Shown piece by piece: positions 44,353 to 52,306 of a stretch of 64,000 bases of DNA (within the stretch, counting starts at the first letter, position 1; every line of letters starts with the position of its first letter). The notes below the pieces were generated by a model. It worked only from the letters and a program-made list of their open reading frames with translations. It searched no databases and was not told where the DNA came from. Both the position numbers and the translations under genes were made by a program. The DNA is from Nonomuraea angiospora (GTDB taxonomy: Bacteria; Actinomycetota; Actinomycetes; Streptosporangiales; Streptosporangiaceae), in NCBI RefSeq assembly GCF_014873145.1, contig NZ_JADBEK010000001.1, forward strand, positions 10,788,001-10,852,000, written 5' to 3'.

Positions 44353-46461
44353 ATGTCCGTGCAAGACGAGATCCGGAGCGGTCTGGACTCCTCGGCGGCG
44401 GAGCAGCGACAGGCCGACGCTCCCGGCTTCGTCGGACGACGGCACGAGATCGCCCAGGTCAGGCGGATCCTGGCCCAGACCCGCCTGCTGACCCTGACCG
44501 GCGTGGGCGGGGTCGGCAAGACCCGGCTGGCGCGACGCGTGAGCGAGCTCCTGCCCCGGAAGTACCGGGAGGGCGTCCGGCTGGTGGAGCTGGCCACCAT
44601 CGACGAAGAGGACCTGGTGGCCCCCGCCGTGGCCGCCGCGTTGGGCATCCACGACCGCACACCGGACCTCGTGGCCCAGCTGATCGAGCATCTGGCGGAC
44701 AAACAGCTGCTGCTGGTGCTGGACAACTGCGAGCATCTGCTCGGCGCGTGCGCCCGGCTGGCGCAGCAGCTCCTGCACGGCACCTCGCGGCTGCAGATCC
44801 TGGCCACCAGCCGGCAGTCGCTCGGAGTGTACGGCGAGCGGGTGCTGCCGGTGCCGTCCCTGCCGACCCCGCAGCCCGGCGACGGCACCCGCGACATCGC
44901 CCGGCGTGACGCCGTGCGCCTGTTCACGGAGCGGGCGGCGACGATCCGGCCGGGCTTCCACGTCGACACGGCCAACGCCCGGGCCGTCGCCCGGCTGGCC
45001 CGGCGGCTGGACGGGATCCCGCTGGCCATCGAGCTGGCGGCGGTACGCCTGCGGACGACCTCGGTGGAAGACCTCGTGAACGAGCTCGACGAGCGCCTGG
45101 AAGCGCCGGCCCTGTCGACCGGAGAGGTCGGCCCCGGCACACTGGCCCGCCACCAGACCCTGCGGGCGACCATGGAATGGAGCTTCGGGCTGTGCTCGCC
45201 CGGCGAGCGGCGGCTGTGGGAGCGGCTGTCGATGTTCGCGGGAGGCGTGGACGTGGAGACCGCCGAAGCGGTCTGCCCCGGGCAGGGGCTGGCCCGCGAG
45301 GACGTACTGGATCTGATGATGGGGCTGGTGGACAAGTCCATCCTGTGCGGCGCGGAGCAGCACGGCCTCGGGGCCCGCCACCGCATGCTGGAGACCATCC
45401 GCGCGTACGGCCGCGAACAGCTGCCGCCCGCGGACGCGGAGGCGCTGCGCGAGCGGTTCATCGACCACTATCGCCGGCTCGTCGAGCGGGTGCGCGTGGA
45501 CCGGCTGGAGCCGGACCAGATCGATCGCCTGCGGATGCTGAAGCCGGAGCTGCCCAACGTACGCGTGGCCCTCGACCTCTGCCTCGGCCGGCCCGGCGAC
45601 GCCCCCGCCGGACTGGAGATCGCTGCTGAGCTGTGGTCCACCTGGCTGGTCACCGGTGCGCTCAGCGAGGGCCGGTACTGGCTGAAGCGCGGCCTCGCGC
45701 TCGTACCCGGACCGAGCGTCGCCAGGGCGATGGGCCTGTGGGCCGACGGGCTGCTCGCCCACTACCAGGGCGACGCGGCGGCGGCCGGCGCGCGGGAGTG
45801 CCTGGCGCTCGCGCGGCAGCTGGGGGACGAGAAGGCGCTCGCGTTCGCCGCCCAGCTCTCCGGCGTCGCGGCGCTGTGCGAGGGCGACGTCGAGGGCGGG
45901 CTCGCGTTCCTGGAGGAGGCCCGCACCCGGCACTGGGCGAGGGGCGACACCGGCGCCGTGGCGGTGACCCTGTATCTCGCCGCCCTCTTCGCCGCCACGA
46001 TGAGCCCCGACCGGGCCGCAGGGTACGGCGAGGAGCTCGTGACGTTGTGCGAGAGGCGCAACGCGACGCTCTTCCGCGCGTACGCGCTGTACGCGCTCGG
46101 CATGGCCCGCTGGGAGCAGGGCGACTGGCGGCAGACCGAGGCCCGGATGCGGGAGGTGGTCGCGTTCTGGAGTGGCACGGAAGACCGCTGGGGCCTGACG
46201 CAGTGCCTGGAGGCGCTGGCCTGGACGGCCGGGGTACGCGGCCGGTACGAGCGGGCCGCCCGGCTGCTGGGCGCCGCCCACCTCCTGTGGGAGGCGGCGG
46301 CCTCCTCGCCGACGCGGCTGCGCTACCAGGCGAGATCGCACCAGGAGTGCGCCGAGCGGGCCCGCCGGGAGCTGGGGGCCCAGGCGTTCACGGCGGCATT
46401 CCGGGACGGCACTCGACTCGGGCTCGCCCGCGCGGTCGCCTACGCCCTGGAAGACCCCTGA
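44353..46461 (+). CDS. STAND ATPase/TPR protein, HTH-less paralogue
   Basis: The 702-residue protein is collinear with the preceding LuxR regulator (FVGRRHEIAQVRRIL, P-loop TGVGGVGKTR at 50-57, LLVLDNCEHLL, LATSRQSLG, and matching TPR region YWLKRGLALVPG) but ends after the TPR part with GLARAVAYALEDP, so the DNA-binding domain is missing. It may modulate the complete partner by heteromer formation or act in another signalling role. ATG at 44353 lies 2 bp after the upstream stop, with a weak ribosome site, suggesting coupled translation. Ends near a tandem repeat and the convergent LacI gene. Confidence 0.85.
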   Translation: MSVQDEIRSGLDSSAAEQRQADAPGFVGRRHEIAQVRRILAQTRLLTLTGVGGVGKTRLARRVSELLPRKYREGVRLVELATIDEEDLVAPAVAAALGIHDRTPDLVAQLIEHLADKQLLLVLDNCEHLLGACARLAQQLLHGTSRLQILATSRQSLGVYGERVLPVPSLPTPQPGDGTRDIARRDAVRLFTERAATIRPGFHVDTANARAVARLARRLDGIPLAIELAAVRLRTTSVEDLVNELDERLEAPALSTGEVGPGTLARHQTLRATMEWSFGLCSPGERRLWERLSMFAGGVDVETAEAVCPGQGLAREDVLDLMMGLVDKSILCGAEQHGLGARHRMLETIRAYGREQLPPADAEALRERFIDHYRRLVERVRVDRLEPDQIDRLRMLKPELPNVRVALDLCLGRPGDAPAGLEIAAELWSTWLVTGALSEGRYWLKRGLALVPGPSVARAMGLWADGLLAHYQGDAAAAGARECLALARQLGDEKALAFAAQLSGVAALCEGDVEGGLAFLEEARTRHWARGDTGAVAVTLYLAALFAATMSPDRAAGYGEELVTLCERRNATLFRAYALYALGMARWEQGDWRQTEARMREVVAFWSGTEDRWGLTQCLEALAWTAGVRGRYERAARLLGAAHLLWEAAASSPTRLRYQARSHQECAERARRELGAQAFTAAFRDGTRLGLARAVAYALEDP

Positions 46462-46534
46462 CCACCCGCCGCCCGCCGCCCGGCCGGCCTGCTCGATCAG
46501 CGGCTGGATGATCGGCGGCTGGGCGATCAGTGGT

Positions 46535-46640
46535 GCAGGCGGGGCAGGGCGATCAGCGGGGCAGGCGGGGCAGGGCGATCAGCGGGGCAGGCGGGGCAGG
46601 GCGATCAGCGGGGCAGGGCGATCAGCGGTGCAGGCGGGGC
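46535..46640. repeat. 26-bp tandem repeat between convergent genes
   Basis: Three perfect direct copies of a 26-bp unit containing GGGGCAGGGCGATCAGCGGG (46535-46560, 46561-46586, 46587-46612), then a shortened fourth copy in which the LacI stop codon (46622-46624) falls. It lies between the STAND paralogue stop and the LacI gene end. Likely a slippage-type minisatellite, possibly affecting transcription termination. Confidence 0.85.
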
Positions 46641-47707
46641 TCGGGGCAGCCGCAGGAGCCGCGGGTGACCAGCGTGGCGGAGAAGATCTTGGTAACCGGC
46701 TCCACGCCCTCCGACTCGATCGCGCCGACCAGCGTCTCCGTCGCGTGGCGGGCCATCTCGTCTATGGGCTGACTGATCGTCGAAAGCCCCGGCACCGTGT
46801 ACGCCGCCTCCCGCGCCCCGTCGAACCCCACGACCGCCACGTCCCCGGGCACCCGCAGCCCGAGATCGGCGGCCGCGCGCATCGCGCCGATGGCCTGGCC
46901 GTCGATGGAGGCGAACAGGGCAGTGGGACGCGACGGCGACGACAGCAGCCGGATCGCGGCATCGTACCCACCCTCCAGACTCAACTCCCCCTCCGCGACC
47001 AGCCCCGCCTCCTCGGCAACCCCGCCCCTCTCGGCAACCCCGCCGCTCTCGACCAGCTCCGCCCCCGACCCGGAAGTGACGGCACCGGCCTCCTGGAGCG
47101 CGCGGCGCCAGCCCGCGGCCCTGAGCCGCACCGGCGTGATGTCCAACGGCCCGCCGACGAAGCCGATGCGGCGGTGGCCGTGCTCCAGGAGGTGCCGGGT
47201 GGCCTGGTAGCCGCCCTCCTCGTCGTCCACCGCGAGCCGGGAGAAGAACGGCGGCGCCGCGTGGTCGATGGTGACCACCGGAACGCGTCCCCGCATCTCC
47301 TCGGCCTGATCGGCCGAGACCGGCACCCGCATCAGCACCAGCCCGTCGACCTGCCGCTCCAGGAACCCCCTGACATAGCCCTCCGCCCGCGCCGGATCCT
47401 CGGCGGAGTTGCCGAACAGCACCGAGTAGCCCCGCTGCCAGGCCACCTCCTCGCAGGCCCGGGTGAACTGGCCGAAGAACGGGCTCTTCCCGCCGGCGCT
47501 GTCGGAGGCGATCACCCCGATGGTCCACGAACGCCGCGAGCGCAGGGACCTGGCCACCGCGTTGGGGCGGTAACCGAGCTGCTTGATGGCATCCAGCACA
47601 CGCTGCCGGGCCGCCGCCGAGACCGGCCGGGGCCCGTTGTTGATCACGTAGCTGACCACGGCGGGCGAGGTGCCCGCCAGCCGCGCCACGTCGTTGCGCG
47701 TCACCAC
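46622..47707 (-). CDS. LacI-family transcriptional regulator
   Basis: A 361-residue regulator with N-terminal HTH (TRNDVARLAGTSPAVVSYVI) and hinge (GYRPNAVARSLRSRRS), then a periplasmic-binding-like effector domain (IGVIASDSAGGKSPFF, RRIGFVGGPLD, ISQPIDEMARHATETL). The effector domain holds an unusual Gly/Glu-rich insert of ~30 residues around VESGGVAERGGVAEEAG, coded by a short repeat. GTG at 47707 or 47704 is the likely start; GGAGTGAG lies upstream. It could bind the LacI-type operators at 331-347 and 419-434, but it is 46 kb away and unlinked to a sugar operon, so that is speculation. Confidence 0.9.
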   Translation of the reverse strand: MVTRNDVARLAGTSPAVVSYVINNGPRPVSAAARQRVLDAIKQLGYRPNAVARSLRSRRSWTIGVIASDSAGGKSPFFGQFTRACEEVAWQRGYSVLFGNSAEDPARAEGYVRGFLERQVDGLVLMRVPVSADQAEEMRGRVPVVTIDHAAPPFFSRLAVDDEEGGYQATRHLLEHGHRRIGFVGGPLDITPVRLRAAGWRRALQEAGAVTSGSGAELVESGGVAERGGVAEEAGLVAEGELSLEGGYDAAIRLLSSPSRPTALFASIDGQAIGAMRAAADLGLRVPGDVAVVGFDGAREAAYTVPGLSTISQPIDEMARHATETLVGAIESEGVEPVTKIFSATLVTRGSCGCPEPRLHR

Positions 47708-48012
47708 TCGCGTCTCACTCCGGCATTCACGAAAACAGCTTATGGGCCGGAGCACCTCATACAGGTCTGCGGGTGGGACGTGCGGAGCCGCCCGGTTGTA
47801 CGGCGGGTCCGCGCCGCTGACGAAGCTGTACGAGCTGTACTGGGAATGAGCGTCGGCGCCGTTCCGCATCGAGAAGTGCGAGCGCGCCCAGGAAGGCCAA
47901 CGATCGGGACACCGAACGGATGGTGAGCGCGCTGGAACACCTAGTGCTCCAGTGACACCTCGCGATCTTCCAATCTTTCTCATGCAGGCGAGAACTCAGG
48001 TCGGGGCTTCGG
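47708..48012. other. intergenic region between LacI and ECF sigma genes
   Basis: The 305-bp divergent region must hold promoters for the LacI regulator and the sigma-factor operon. Short frames across it show no recognisable domain, and I see no clear operator or hairpin. Confidence 0.5.
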
Positions 48013-48651
48013 GTGAAAGAGGGTGACAACCCTGAGGAACGGAGCACAGGCTTGACAGCTGATGTGAGCCTGGAAGACGCGGAGCTCATCCAGCGGTCCA
48101 GGCGCGATCCCGCCGCCTTCGCGGCCCTATTCGACCGGCACGCACCCGCCTTGCACCGCTATGTGACGCGGCGGCTGGGCAACTCGCTGGCCGACGACGT
48201 CGTGGCGGAGACCTTCTTCGCTGCCTTCAAGCGCCGTACCCGTTACGACGTCAGTTACCCCGACGCCCGTCCGTGGCTGTACGGCATCGCGGCCAACCTG
48301 ATCGGCAAGCACCGCCGTGCAGAACAGCGGTTCTACTTCGCCTTGGCAAGGACTGGCGTCGACGAGGTGGCGGAGAGCTATGCCGATCGGGTCGAAGCCC
48401 GGGTGTCGGCGTCGGCGGCGCAGCGCGATCTCGCGGGGGCGCTCGCGGTGCTGTCACCGGAGGACCGCGAGGTCCTTTTGATGATCGCTTGGGCGGATCT
48501 GAGCTACGAGGAAGTGGCGCTCGCCCTTGGGGTCCCCATCGGCACGGTCCGCTCGCGGCTGCATCGCGCCAGGAAGAAGACACGCGCGGCACTGGGCGGC
48601 GTTGATCCGTCCGCCATCGTTGTGGACGGGGAGGAGGAAGACCGTGGATGA
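48013..48651 (+). CDS. RNA polymerase ECF sigma factor
   Basis: The 212-residue protein has sigma region 2 (AFAALFDRHAPALHRYVTRR, DDVVAETFFAAFKRR, PWLYGIAANLIGKHRRAE) and region 4 (LSPEDREVLLMIAWADLSYE, GVPIGTVRSRLHRARKK). Directs polymerase to a small regulon, probably including itself. GTG at 48013 is the most upstream start; downstream GTG/TTG codons are possible as the ribosome site is weak. Its stop overlaps the start of the next gene by 8 bp, the usual arrangement with a membrane regulator. Confidence 0.9.
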   Translation: MKEGDNPEERSTGLTADVSLEDAELIQRSRRDPAAFAALFDRHAPALHRYVTRRLGNSLADDVVAETFFAAFKRRTRYDVSYPDARPWLYGIAANLIGKHRRAEQRFYFALARTGVDEVAESYADRVEARVSASAAQRDLAGALAVLSPEDREVLLMIAWADLSYEEVALALGVPIGTVRSRLHRARKKTRAALGGVDPSAIVVDGEEEDRG

Positions 48652-49600
48652 CCTGAAGATCCTCGCCGAGATGCGGGCGGACGCACCGTTGCCGGACGCC
48701 GATCGGCTCCGCAGGCTCCGCCGTCGGGCGACACGGCGCGGGCAGAGGTTCGCGATCATGCCGTCCCTGCTGGTCGCAGCCGTGGCGGCGGTAGTAATCG
48801 TGGTGGTCGCCGTCTCGGTCCCCCGGACGTCGGAGGTGCGGTCCCTGCCCCCCGTGGGGACGATCCTGCTGAACTCGGAGACGGTGCTGGAGCGGGCGGC
48901 CAAGGCGGTTGAGAAGCGGGCCGCCGCGCCGGAACCCCGGCCCGATCAGTGGCAGTACACCAAGATCTTCAATGTCCAGCCTGCGGACGGCCGGACCATG
49001 ACGCATGAGAGCTGGCTGCGCTACGACGGTAAGCAGAGGGCCGGACGGGATCCAGAGGGGAACTTCCGGGTGCAGGATATTCCACCCGATCCGGGGGATG
49101 ACGACCTGTCGCCTCAGCGATACCGGGAAAAACTGCTCAAGCTTCCCACCGATCCGGACAAGCTGCTCGCCCATGTCGCAGGCGACCGGCACTGGATCGA
49201 CTATCCCAAGGAGGAGGGGGTCTCCAAGCAGGTCGAGGACCCAGACTCGCGCGCCTACCGCATCCTCTCGCTATATCTGAAGCAGGAGGCGGTCATGCCG
49301 CCCAAGCTCGAGGCGGCCATCTTCCGCGCGCTGGCGAAGATTCCGGGGGTGAAGATAGAAGAGAACGTCAGGGACGCGACCGGGCGAACGGGGCTGGGCC
49401 TGTTCCGGTCCACTATCGGCGAGGAAGGCCAACGCCGCTACCTCATCCTCGATCCGCACACCTATCGGGTCATGGCCGATCAGTTGATCTGGCTGCGTGA
49501 TGAGATGATCAGAGGGGAGGTGGCATTCCGGAAGGGCGCGGTCTACGCCGATGTGTGGCTCGCAGCCGGCATCGTCGACAAGCCCGGAGAGGTCCCCTAG
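48644..49600 (+). CDS. CU044_5270-type membrane protein, likely partner of the sigma factor
   Basis: The 318-residue protein has a cytoplasmic N-terminus (~40 residues, ADAPLPDADRLRRLRRRATR), one transmembrane helix (LLVAAVAAVVIVVVAVSV) and an extracytoplasmic domain with TILLNSETVLERAAKAV and WQYTKIFNVQ, as in the actinobacterial CU044_5270 family that follows ECF sigma genes. It may act as anti-sigma or sensor, though no zinc motif is seen. GTG at 48644 is preceded by GGAGGAGG and overlaps the sigma stop. Confidence 0.82.
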   Translation: MDDLKILAEMRADAPLPDADRLRRLRRRATRRGQRFAIMPSLLVAAVAAVVIVVVAVSVPRTSEVRSLPPVGTILLNSETVLERAAKAVEKRAAAPEPRPDQWQYTKIFNVQPADGRTMTHESWLRYDGKQRAGRDPEGNFRVQDIPPDPGDDDLSPQRYREKLLKLPTDPDKLLAHVAGDRHWIDYPKEEGVSKQVEDPDSRAYRILSLYLKQEAVMPPKLEAAIFRALAKIPGVKIEENVRDATGRTGLGLFRSTIGEEGQRRYLILDPHTYRVMADQLIWLRDEMIRGEVAFRKGAVYADVWLAAGIVDKPGEVP

Positions 49601-49641
49601 CGTCTCGTGCTCCTGCCGACCACTTCTGTGAACATATAGGC

Positions 49642-49661
49642 AGGGCCCCGCTGCGGGCCTT
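49642..49661 (+). terminator. short hairpin after the sigma operon
   Basis: AGGGCCC and GGGCCTT flank a 6-base loop, giving a 7-bp stem (one G-T pair) ~40 bp after the CU044_5270-type gene. Possible terminator; no U tract. Confidence 0.4.
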
Positions 49662-49903
49662 GCGGCCGACTGAGGTCGTTGGATGGCTGAAGTACGGAGG
49701 CGTGATAGAGCAGGCAGCGTGGGGCGAGATGGGCCGTCGTCTGTTCCACGCTGGTCCTGGCCAGGTGGCGTGTCATCAAGGTGACTCCGGCCCAGGTGGG
49801 GTCGGGTCACGTGGCGACGGCCACCGCGCGATCATTCGGAGTTTGTGAAGACAACAAAAGACCATGCGGTGGCCACGGACCACAGCGTAGACCCTGACGG
49901 CTG
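49662..49903. other. gene-poor stretch before the IS701 remnant
   Basis: About 240 bp (300 bp counting from the sigma operon stop) with lower GC than the neighbours and no convincing reading frame. It may be debris from the insertion element that follows. Confidence 0.45.
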
Positions 49904-50445
49904 GTGGTCATCTGCAACGAACTGATGGCCCGGCTCGCCGACCGGTTCCGCCGCCTCGAACCACGCCGCGCCGCGACCTGCCTCGCGGCCGGCGTCCCGG
50001 ACGGGATCGGCTTCGCCACCAAGCCCACCCTGGCCACGGCCGTGGTGCTGGCCGCCCTGGAGGTCGGCGTGCCCGCCCACTGGTGACCGGCGATGAGGTC
50101 TACTGCCAAGACCCGCGCCTGCGCGCTACCCTGGAGGAACGCTGGCTGGGGTACGTCCTGGCCATCGCGGGCAACGGGCGGGTCGAACTCGAGGGCATCC
50201 AGGTGAGCGCGGCCGAGGTCGCCGCGCGGGTGGCCGACTGTCACTGGCACCGCTACCGTGCCGGAGCGGGCGCCAAGGGACCATGCTGGCCTGGGCCCGC
50301 ATCGACGAAAGCCACGGCCCAGGGGTATCGGTGGCTGCTGATCCGACGCAACCTGACCACCGGCGAGCTTGCGTTCTACCGCTGCAACGCCCCCACCCGG
50401 CAGCCGCTGATGGCCCTGGTCAAGATCGCCGGCCATCGGAGAGCG
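49904..50445 (+). pseudogene. IS701-family transposase remnant (deleted and frameshifted)
   Basis: Pieces of a DDE transposase are recognisable in several frames: RFRRLEPRRAATCL, PDGIGFATKPTLATAVVLAA, GVPAHWVTGDEVYCQDPRLR with GYVLAIAGNGRVE, GAGAKG, and GYRWLLIRRNLTTGELAFYR. The N-terminal piece is joined directly to the middle, so a large internal segment is missing; a frameshift occurs near 50083 and another near 50280. The C-terminal third is absent. No flanking inverted repeats were found. Marks an old insertion at the edge of the duplicated GntR module. Confidence 0.78.
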
Positions 50446-50638
50446 GCGCTACTCGCGCGAATGGGACATTGGCCTGCTGGACGAGAAGACGACCACCCTG
50501 GCCGACGTGGCGGGCGGCGCGGGCGCGCCGATCAGCTGGGAGCATGCAGGGCTGACCCGCGCCTGCGGGAGGGGCGTCCGGTTACATGCAAGTCGCAGCG
50601 GCCGTGCCAAGAAGAGCGGTTGAGTTCGCGTTCGAGCC

Positions 50639-50902
50639 TCAGGCTCCGTTGCCGTCACGGTGTACGACGACGGAGCCTTTGCCGCGCTTGGTGATGATCA
50701 GTCCTTGCTCTCGAATGATCTTCATGGCAAGACGCACAGTCGGTCGAGCGACCCCGAACTCTTGTTCAAGGGCTACTTCGGATAGGACGGTTTGTGGCGG
50801 GTAGACGCCGGATCGGATGCGCTCGCCAAGAATTTGTGCAATCTGCTCGTACTTGTAGAGCGTTGCATCCCATTCGATGTCTTCGGAGTTCGTCACCTGC
50901 AT
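50639..50902 (-). CDS. short GntR-family regulator, copy 1
   Basis: An 87-residue protein consisting only of the GntR winged helix: YEQIAQILGERIRSGVYPP, TVLSEVALEQEFGVARPTVR, IREQGLIITKRGKGSVVVH. No effector domain, as in small plasmid or phage-type GntR repressors. It is divergent from the DUF397-like gene at 51050; the promoter between carries ACAGG direct repeats. About half identical to copy 2 at 51483. Probably represses the divergent operon and itself. Confidence 0.88.
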   Translation of the reverse strand: MQVTNSEDIEWDATLYKYEQIAQILGERIRSGVYPPQTVLSEVALEQEFGVARPTVRLAMKIIREQGLIITKRGKGSVVVHRDGNGA

Positions 50903-50942
50903 AACGCTACGAAGCTATTGACGTGTAAGCATAGAACTGCTA

Positions 50943-50962
50943 ATGAGCTCTTTGGAGCTCAT
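50943..50962. promoter_or_regulatory. perfect palindrome in gntR copy 1 control region
   Basis: ATGAGCTC and GAGCTCAT form 8-bp perfect arms around TTTG, 40 bp upstream of gntR copy 1 and just upstream of the DUF397-like promoter. No counterpart was seen in module 2. Candidate operator. Confidence 0.5.
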
Positions 50963-50967
50963 GTCAC

Positions 50968-50996
50968 TAGACAGGACCTTACAGGTTGGCTACAGT
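50968..50996 (+). promoter_or_regulatory. promoter with ACAGG direct repeat, module 1
   Basis: -35-like TAGACA (50968-50973), 17-bp spacer and -10-like TACAGT (50991-50996). Two ACAGG half-sites (50971-50975, 50981-50985) are 10 bp apart, one helical turn, overlapping -35 and spacer, as expected for a repressor site. The same layout recurs at 51812. Confidence 0.6.
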
Positions 50997-51047
50997 GATC
51001 CCGTCAGCATCGAAGCCATGGTCATGGCCAGACGGAAGGAGATCGCG

Positions 51048-51448
51048 CGATGGATCTGTATGTCGGACACCTGGGCGACGTGCCCTTCACCAAGATGTGC
51101 GGCGGAAACCAGCAGGAGGGGGAGATGGAGAGCTGTGTCCTGATCGCCCCGATCCCCGGCGTAGCGGACGCCTACGCCCTGCGTGACTCGAAGAACCCGG
51201 ACGCCGGGACCCTCCGGTTCACCGGTGACGAGCTTCGGGCGGCTGGGATGGCCACCATCTAGGAATCCCCGAGGACGGCGGTCCCTGCTTGATCGAAGCA
51301 AACAGGGGCCGCCGCCTCCCAGAATCGTACGGGAGCGCCGCACCATGCACTGGCACGCCTACCACTGGATCGGCGCCGGGGCCGATCGCGCCAACGAGGC
51401 CGAGCGCCGGCCGAGCTCGCCCGAGTTCCCCTCTTTGATGCTGCCGCC
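51048..51448. repeat. ~400-bp direct repeat, copy 1
   Basis: Nearly identical to 51906-52306 (offset 858 bp); only about five base differences were noticed. It covers the whole DUF397-like gene and the first ~35 codons of the next gene. Flanking GntR genes have diverged far more. Confidence 0.9.
51050..51262 (+). CDS. DUF397-like small protein, copy 1
   Basis: A 70-residue protein; the segment MESCVLIAPIPG...ADAYALRDSKNPDAGTLRF resembles DUF397 (CVEVA...VAVRDSKDP...LxFTPAEW), a family of small actinobacterial proteins usually paired with XRE regulators in development and antibiotic control. Here the partner is a divergent short GntR. AAGGAG precedes the ATG. The protein is identical to copy 2. 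Followed after 82 bp by a truncated copy of the next gene in the module. Confidence 0.8.
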   Translation: MDLYVGHLGDVPFTKMCGGNQQEGEMESCVLIAPIPGVADAYALRDSKNPDAGTLRFTGDELRAAGMATI

Positions 51449-51602
51449 CCGATCGTGGCGGGCGCAGCCGCTACGGTCCACGTCATTCATGGAGGATGAC
51501 GACAGACCCTCTGCCGGGCTTGGTGATGATCAGCTTGCGTTCGCGGAGAATGGCGAACGCTTTGCGGATGGTGTCACGCCCGACGCCGAAATAGCCCTGT
51601 AG
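51345..51602 (+). pseudogene. truncated copy of the MHWHAYHW gene
   Basis: The first ~35 codons equal those of the gene at 52203, then the frame runs into unrelated sequence antisense to gntR copy 2 and stops. It is the duplication joint of the tandem module. If expressed it would give an 85-residue hybrid peptide. Confidence 0.75.
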
Positions 51603-51761
51603 CTGTACCTCGGACAGCACGGTGCGCGGCGGATAGTCGCCGGTTCCGATGCGTTCTCCGATCCAGTCGGCTATTTGCTCATATCTGTAGAACTCGGGGT
51701 TCCAGTCGTCTTCGGACCATGGCGAGTCAGGCAACATCACAGCCGGAACATAGACCGTCAT
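51483..51761 (-). CDS. short GntR-family regulator, copy 2
   Basis: A 92-residue winged-helix-only GntR protein: YEQIADWIGERIGTGDYPP, TVLSEVQLQGYFGVGRDTIR, LRERKLIITKPGRGSVVI. Divergent from the second DUF397-like gene. The recognition helix region (GVGRDTIRKAFA against GVARPTVRLAMK in copy 1) differs, so operator preference may have shifted, although ACAGG repeats occur in both control regions. Confidence 0.88.
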   Translation of the reverse strand: MTVYVPAVMLPDSPWSEDDWNPEFYRYEQIADWIGERIGTGDYPPRTVLSEVQLQGYFGVGRDTIRKAFAILRERKLIITKPGRGSVVILHE

Positions 51762-51777
51762 CTACTTCCATACATAG

Positions 51778-51792
51778 ACAGGTCAGTACAGG
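51778..51792. promoter_or_regulatory. extra ACAGG-N5-ACAGG site, module 2
   Basis: ACAGG at 51778-51782 and 51788-51792, same spacing as the promoter sites, placed close to the gntR copy 2 start. Likely autoregulation site. Confidence 0.5.
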
Positions 51793-51811
51793 ACGATCCA
51801 TGGCTAGGCCT

Positions 51812-51840
51812 ACACAGGCGGGTACAGGTATGGCTACTGT
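51812..51840 (+). promoter_or_regulatory. promoter with ACAGG direct repeat, module 2
   Basis: -35-like ACACAG (51812-51817), 17-bp spacer, -10-like TACTGT (51835-51840). ACAGG half-sites at 51814-51818 and 51824-51828. GGCTAC precedes the -10 as in module 1. Confidence 0.58.
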
Positions 51841-51905
51841 TCAGGCGTGGCGCTCGGTAATCGAGACGTCGCGTACGGATGTCAAAACCACAAGGAGAGA
51901 CCGCG

Positions 51906-52306
51906 GGATGGATCTGTATGTCGGACACCTGGGCGACGTGCCCTTCACCAAGATGTGCGGCGGAAACCAGCAGGAGGGGGAGATGGAGAGCTGTGTCCTG
52001 ATCGCCCCGATCCCCGGCGTAGCGGACGCCTACGCCCTGCGTGACTCGAAGAACCCGGACGCCGGGACCCTCCGCTTCACCGGTGACGAGCTTCGCGCCG
52101 CTGGGATGGCCACCATCTAGGAATCCCCGAGGACGGCGGTCCCTGCTTGATCGAAGCAAACAGGGGCCGCCGCCTCCCAGAATCGTACGGGAGCGCCGCA
52201 CCATGCACTGGCACGCCTACCACTGGATCGGCGCCGGGGCCGATCGCGCCAACGAGGCCGAGCGCCGGCCGAGCTCGCCCGAGTTCCCCTCCTCGATGCT
52301 GCCGCC
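51906..52306. repeat. ~400-bp direct repeat, copy 2
   Basis: Partner of 51048-51448; here the downstream gene continues in full, so this copy keeps the intact operon. Confidence 0.9.
51908..52120 (+). CDS. DUF397-like small protein, copy 2
   Basis: Identical in protein sequence to the 70-residue copy 1 (three synonymous base changes near codons 58-66). Preceded by AAGGAGAG. It heads an apparent operon with the 136- and 111-residue proteins downstream, under the ACAGG promoter at 51812 and the divergent GntR copy 2. Confidence 0.8.
   Translation: MDLYVGHLGDVPFTKMCGGNQQEGEMESCVLIAPIPGVADAYALRDSKNPDAGTLRFTGDELRAAGMATI

Noticed and set aside
46535..46640. CRISPR array
   Set aside because: The repeats are contiguous 26-bp tandem units with no spacers and no cas genes nearby.
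47740..48012. Short frames on both strands upstream of the sigma factor
   Set aside because: No domain signal or ribosome site; probably promoter DNA.
48052..48080. TTGACA at 48052 as a -35 box
   Set aside because: It lies within the likely sigma-factor coding frame, and no suitable -10 box is seen 16-18 bp downstream.
50446..50624. Open segment reading REWDIGLLDEKTTTLADVAG and on to a stop
   Set aside because: Looks protein-like, but no start, family or link to the IS701 frames was found, so it is left as unknown debris.
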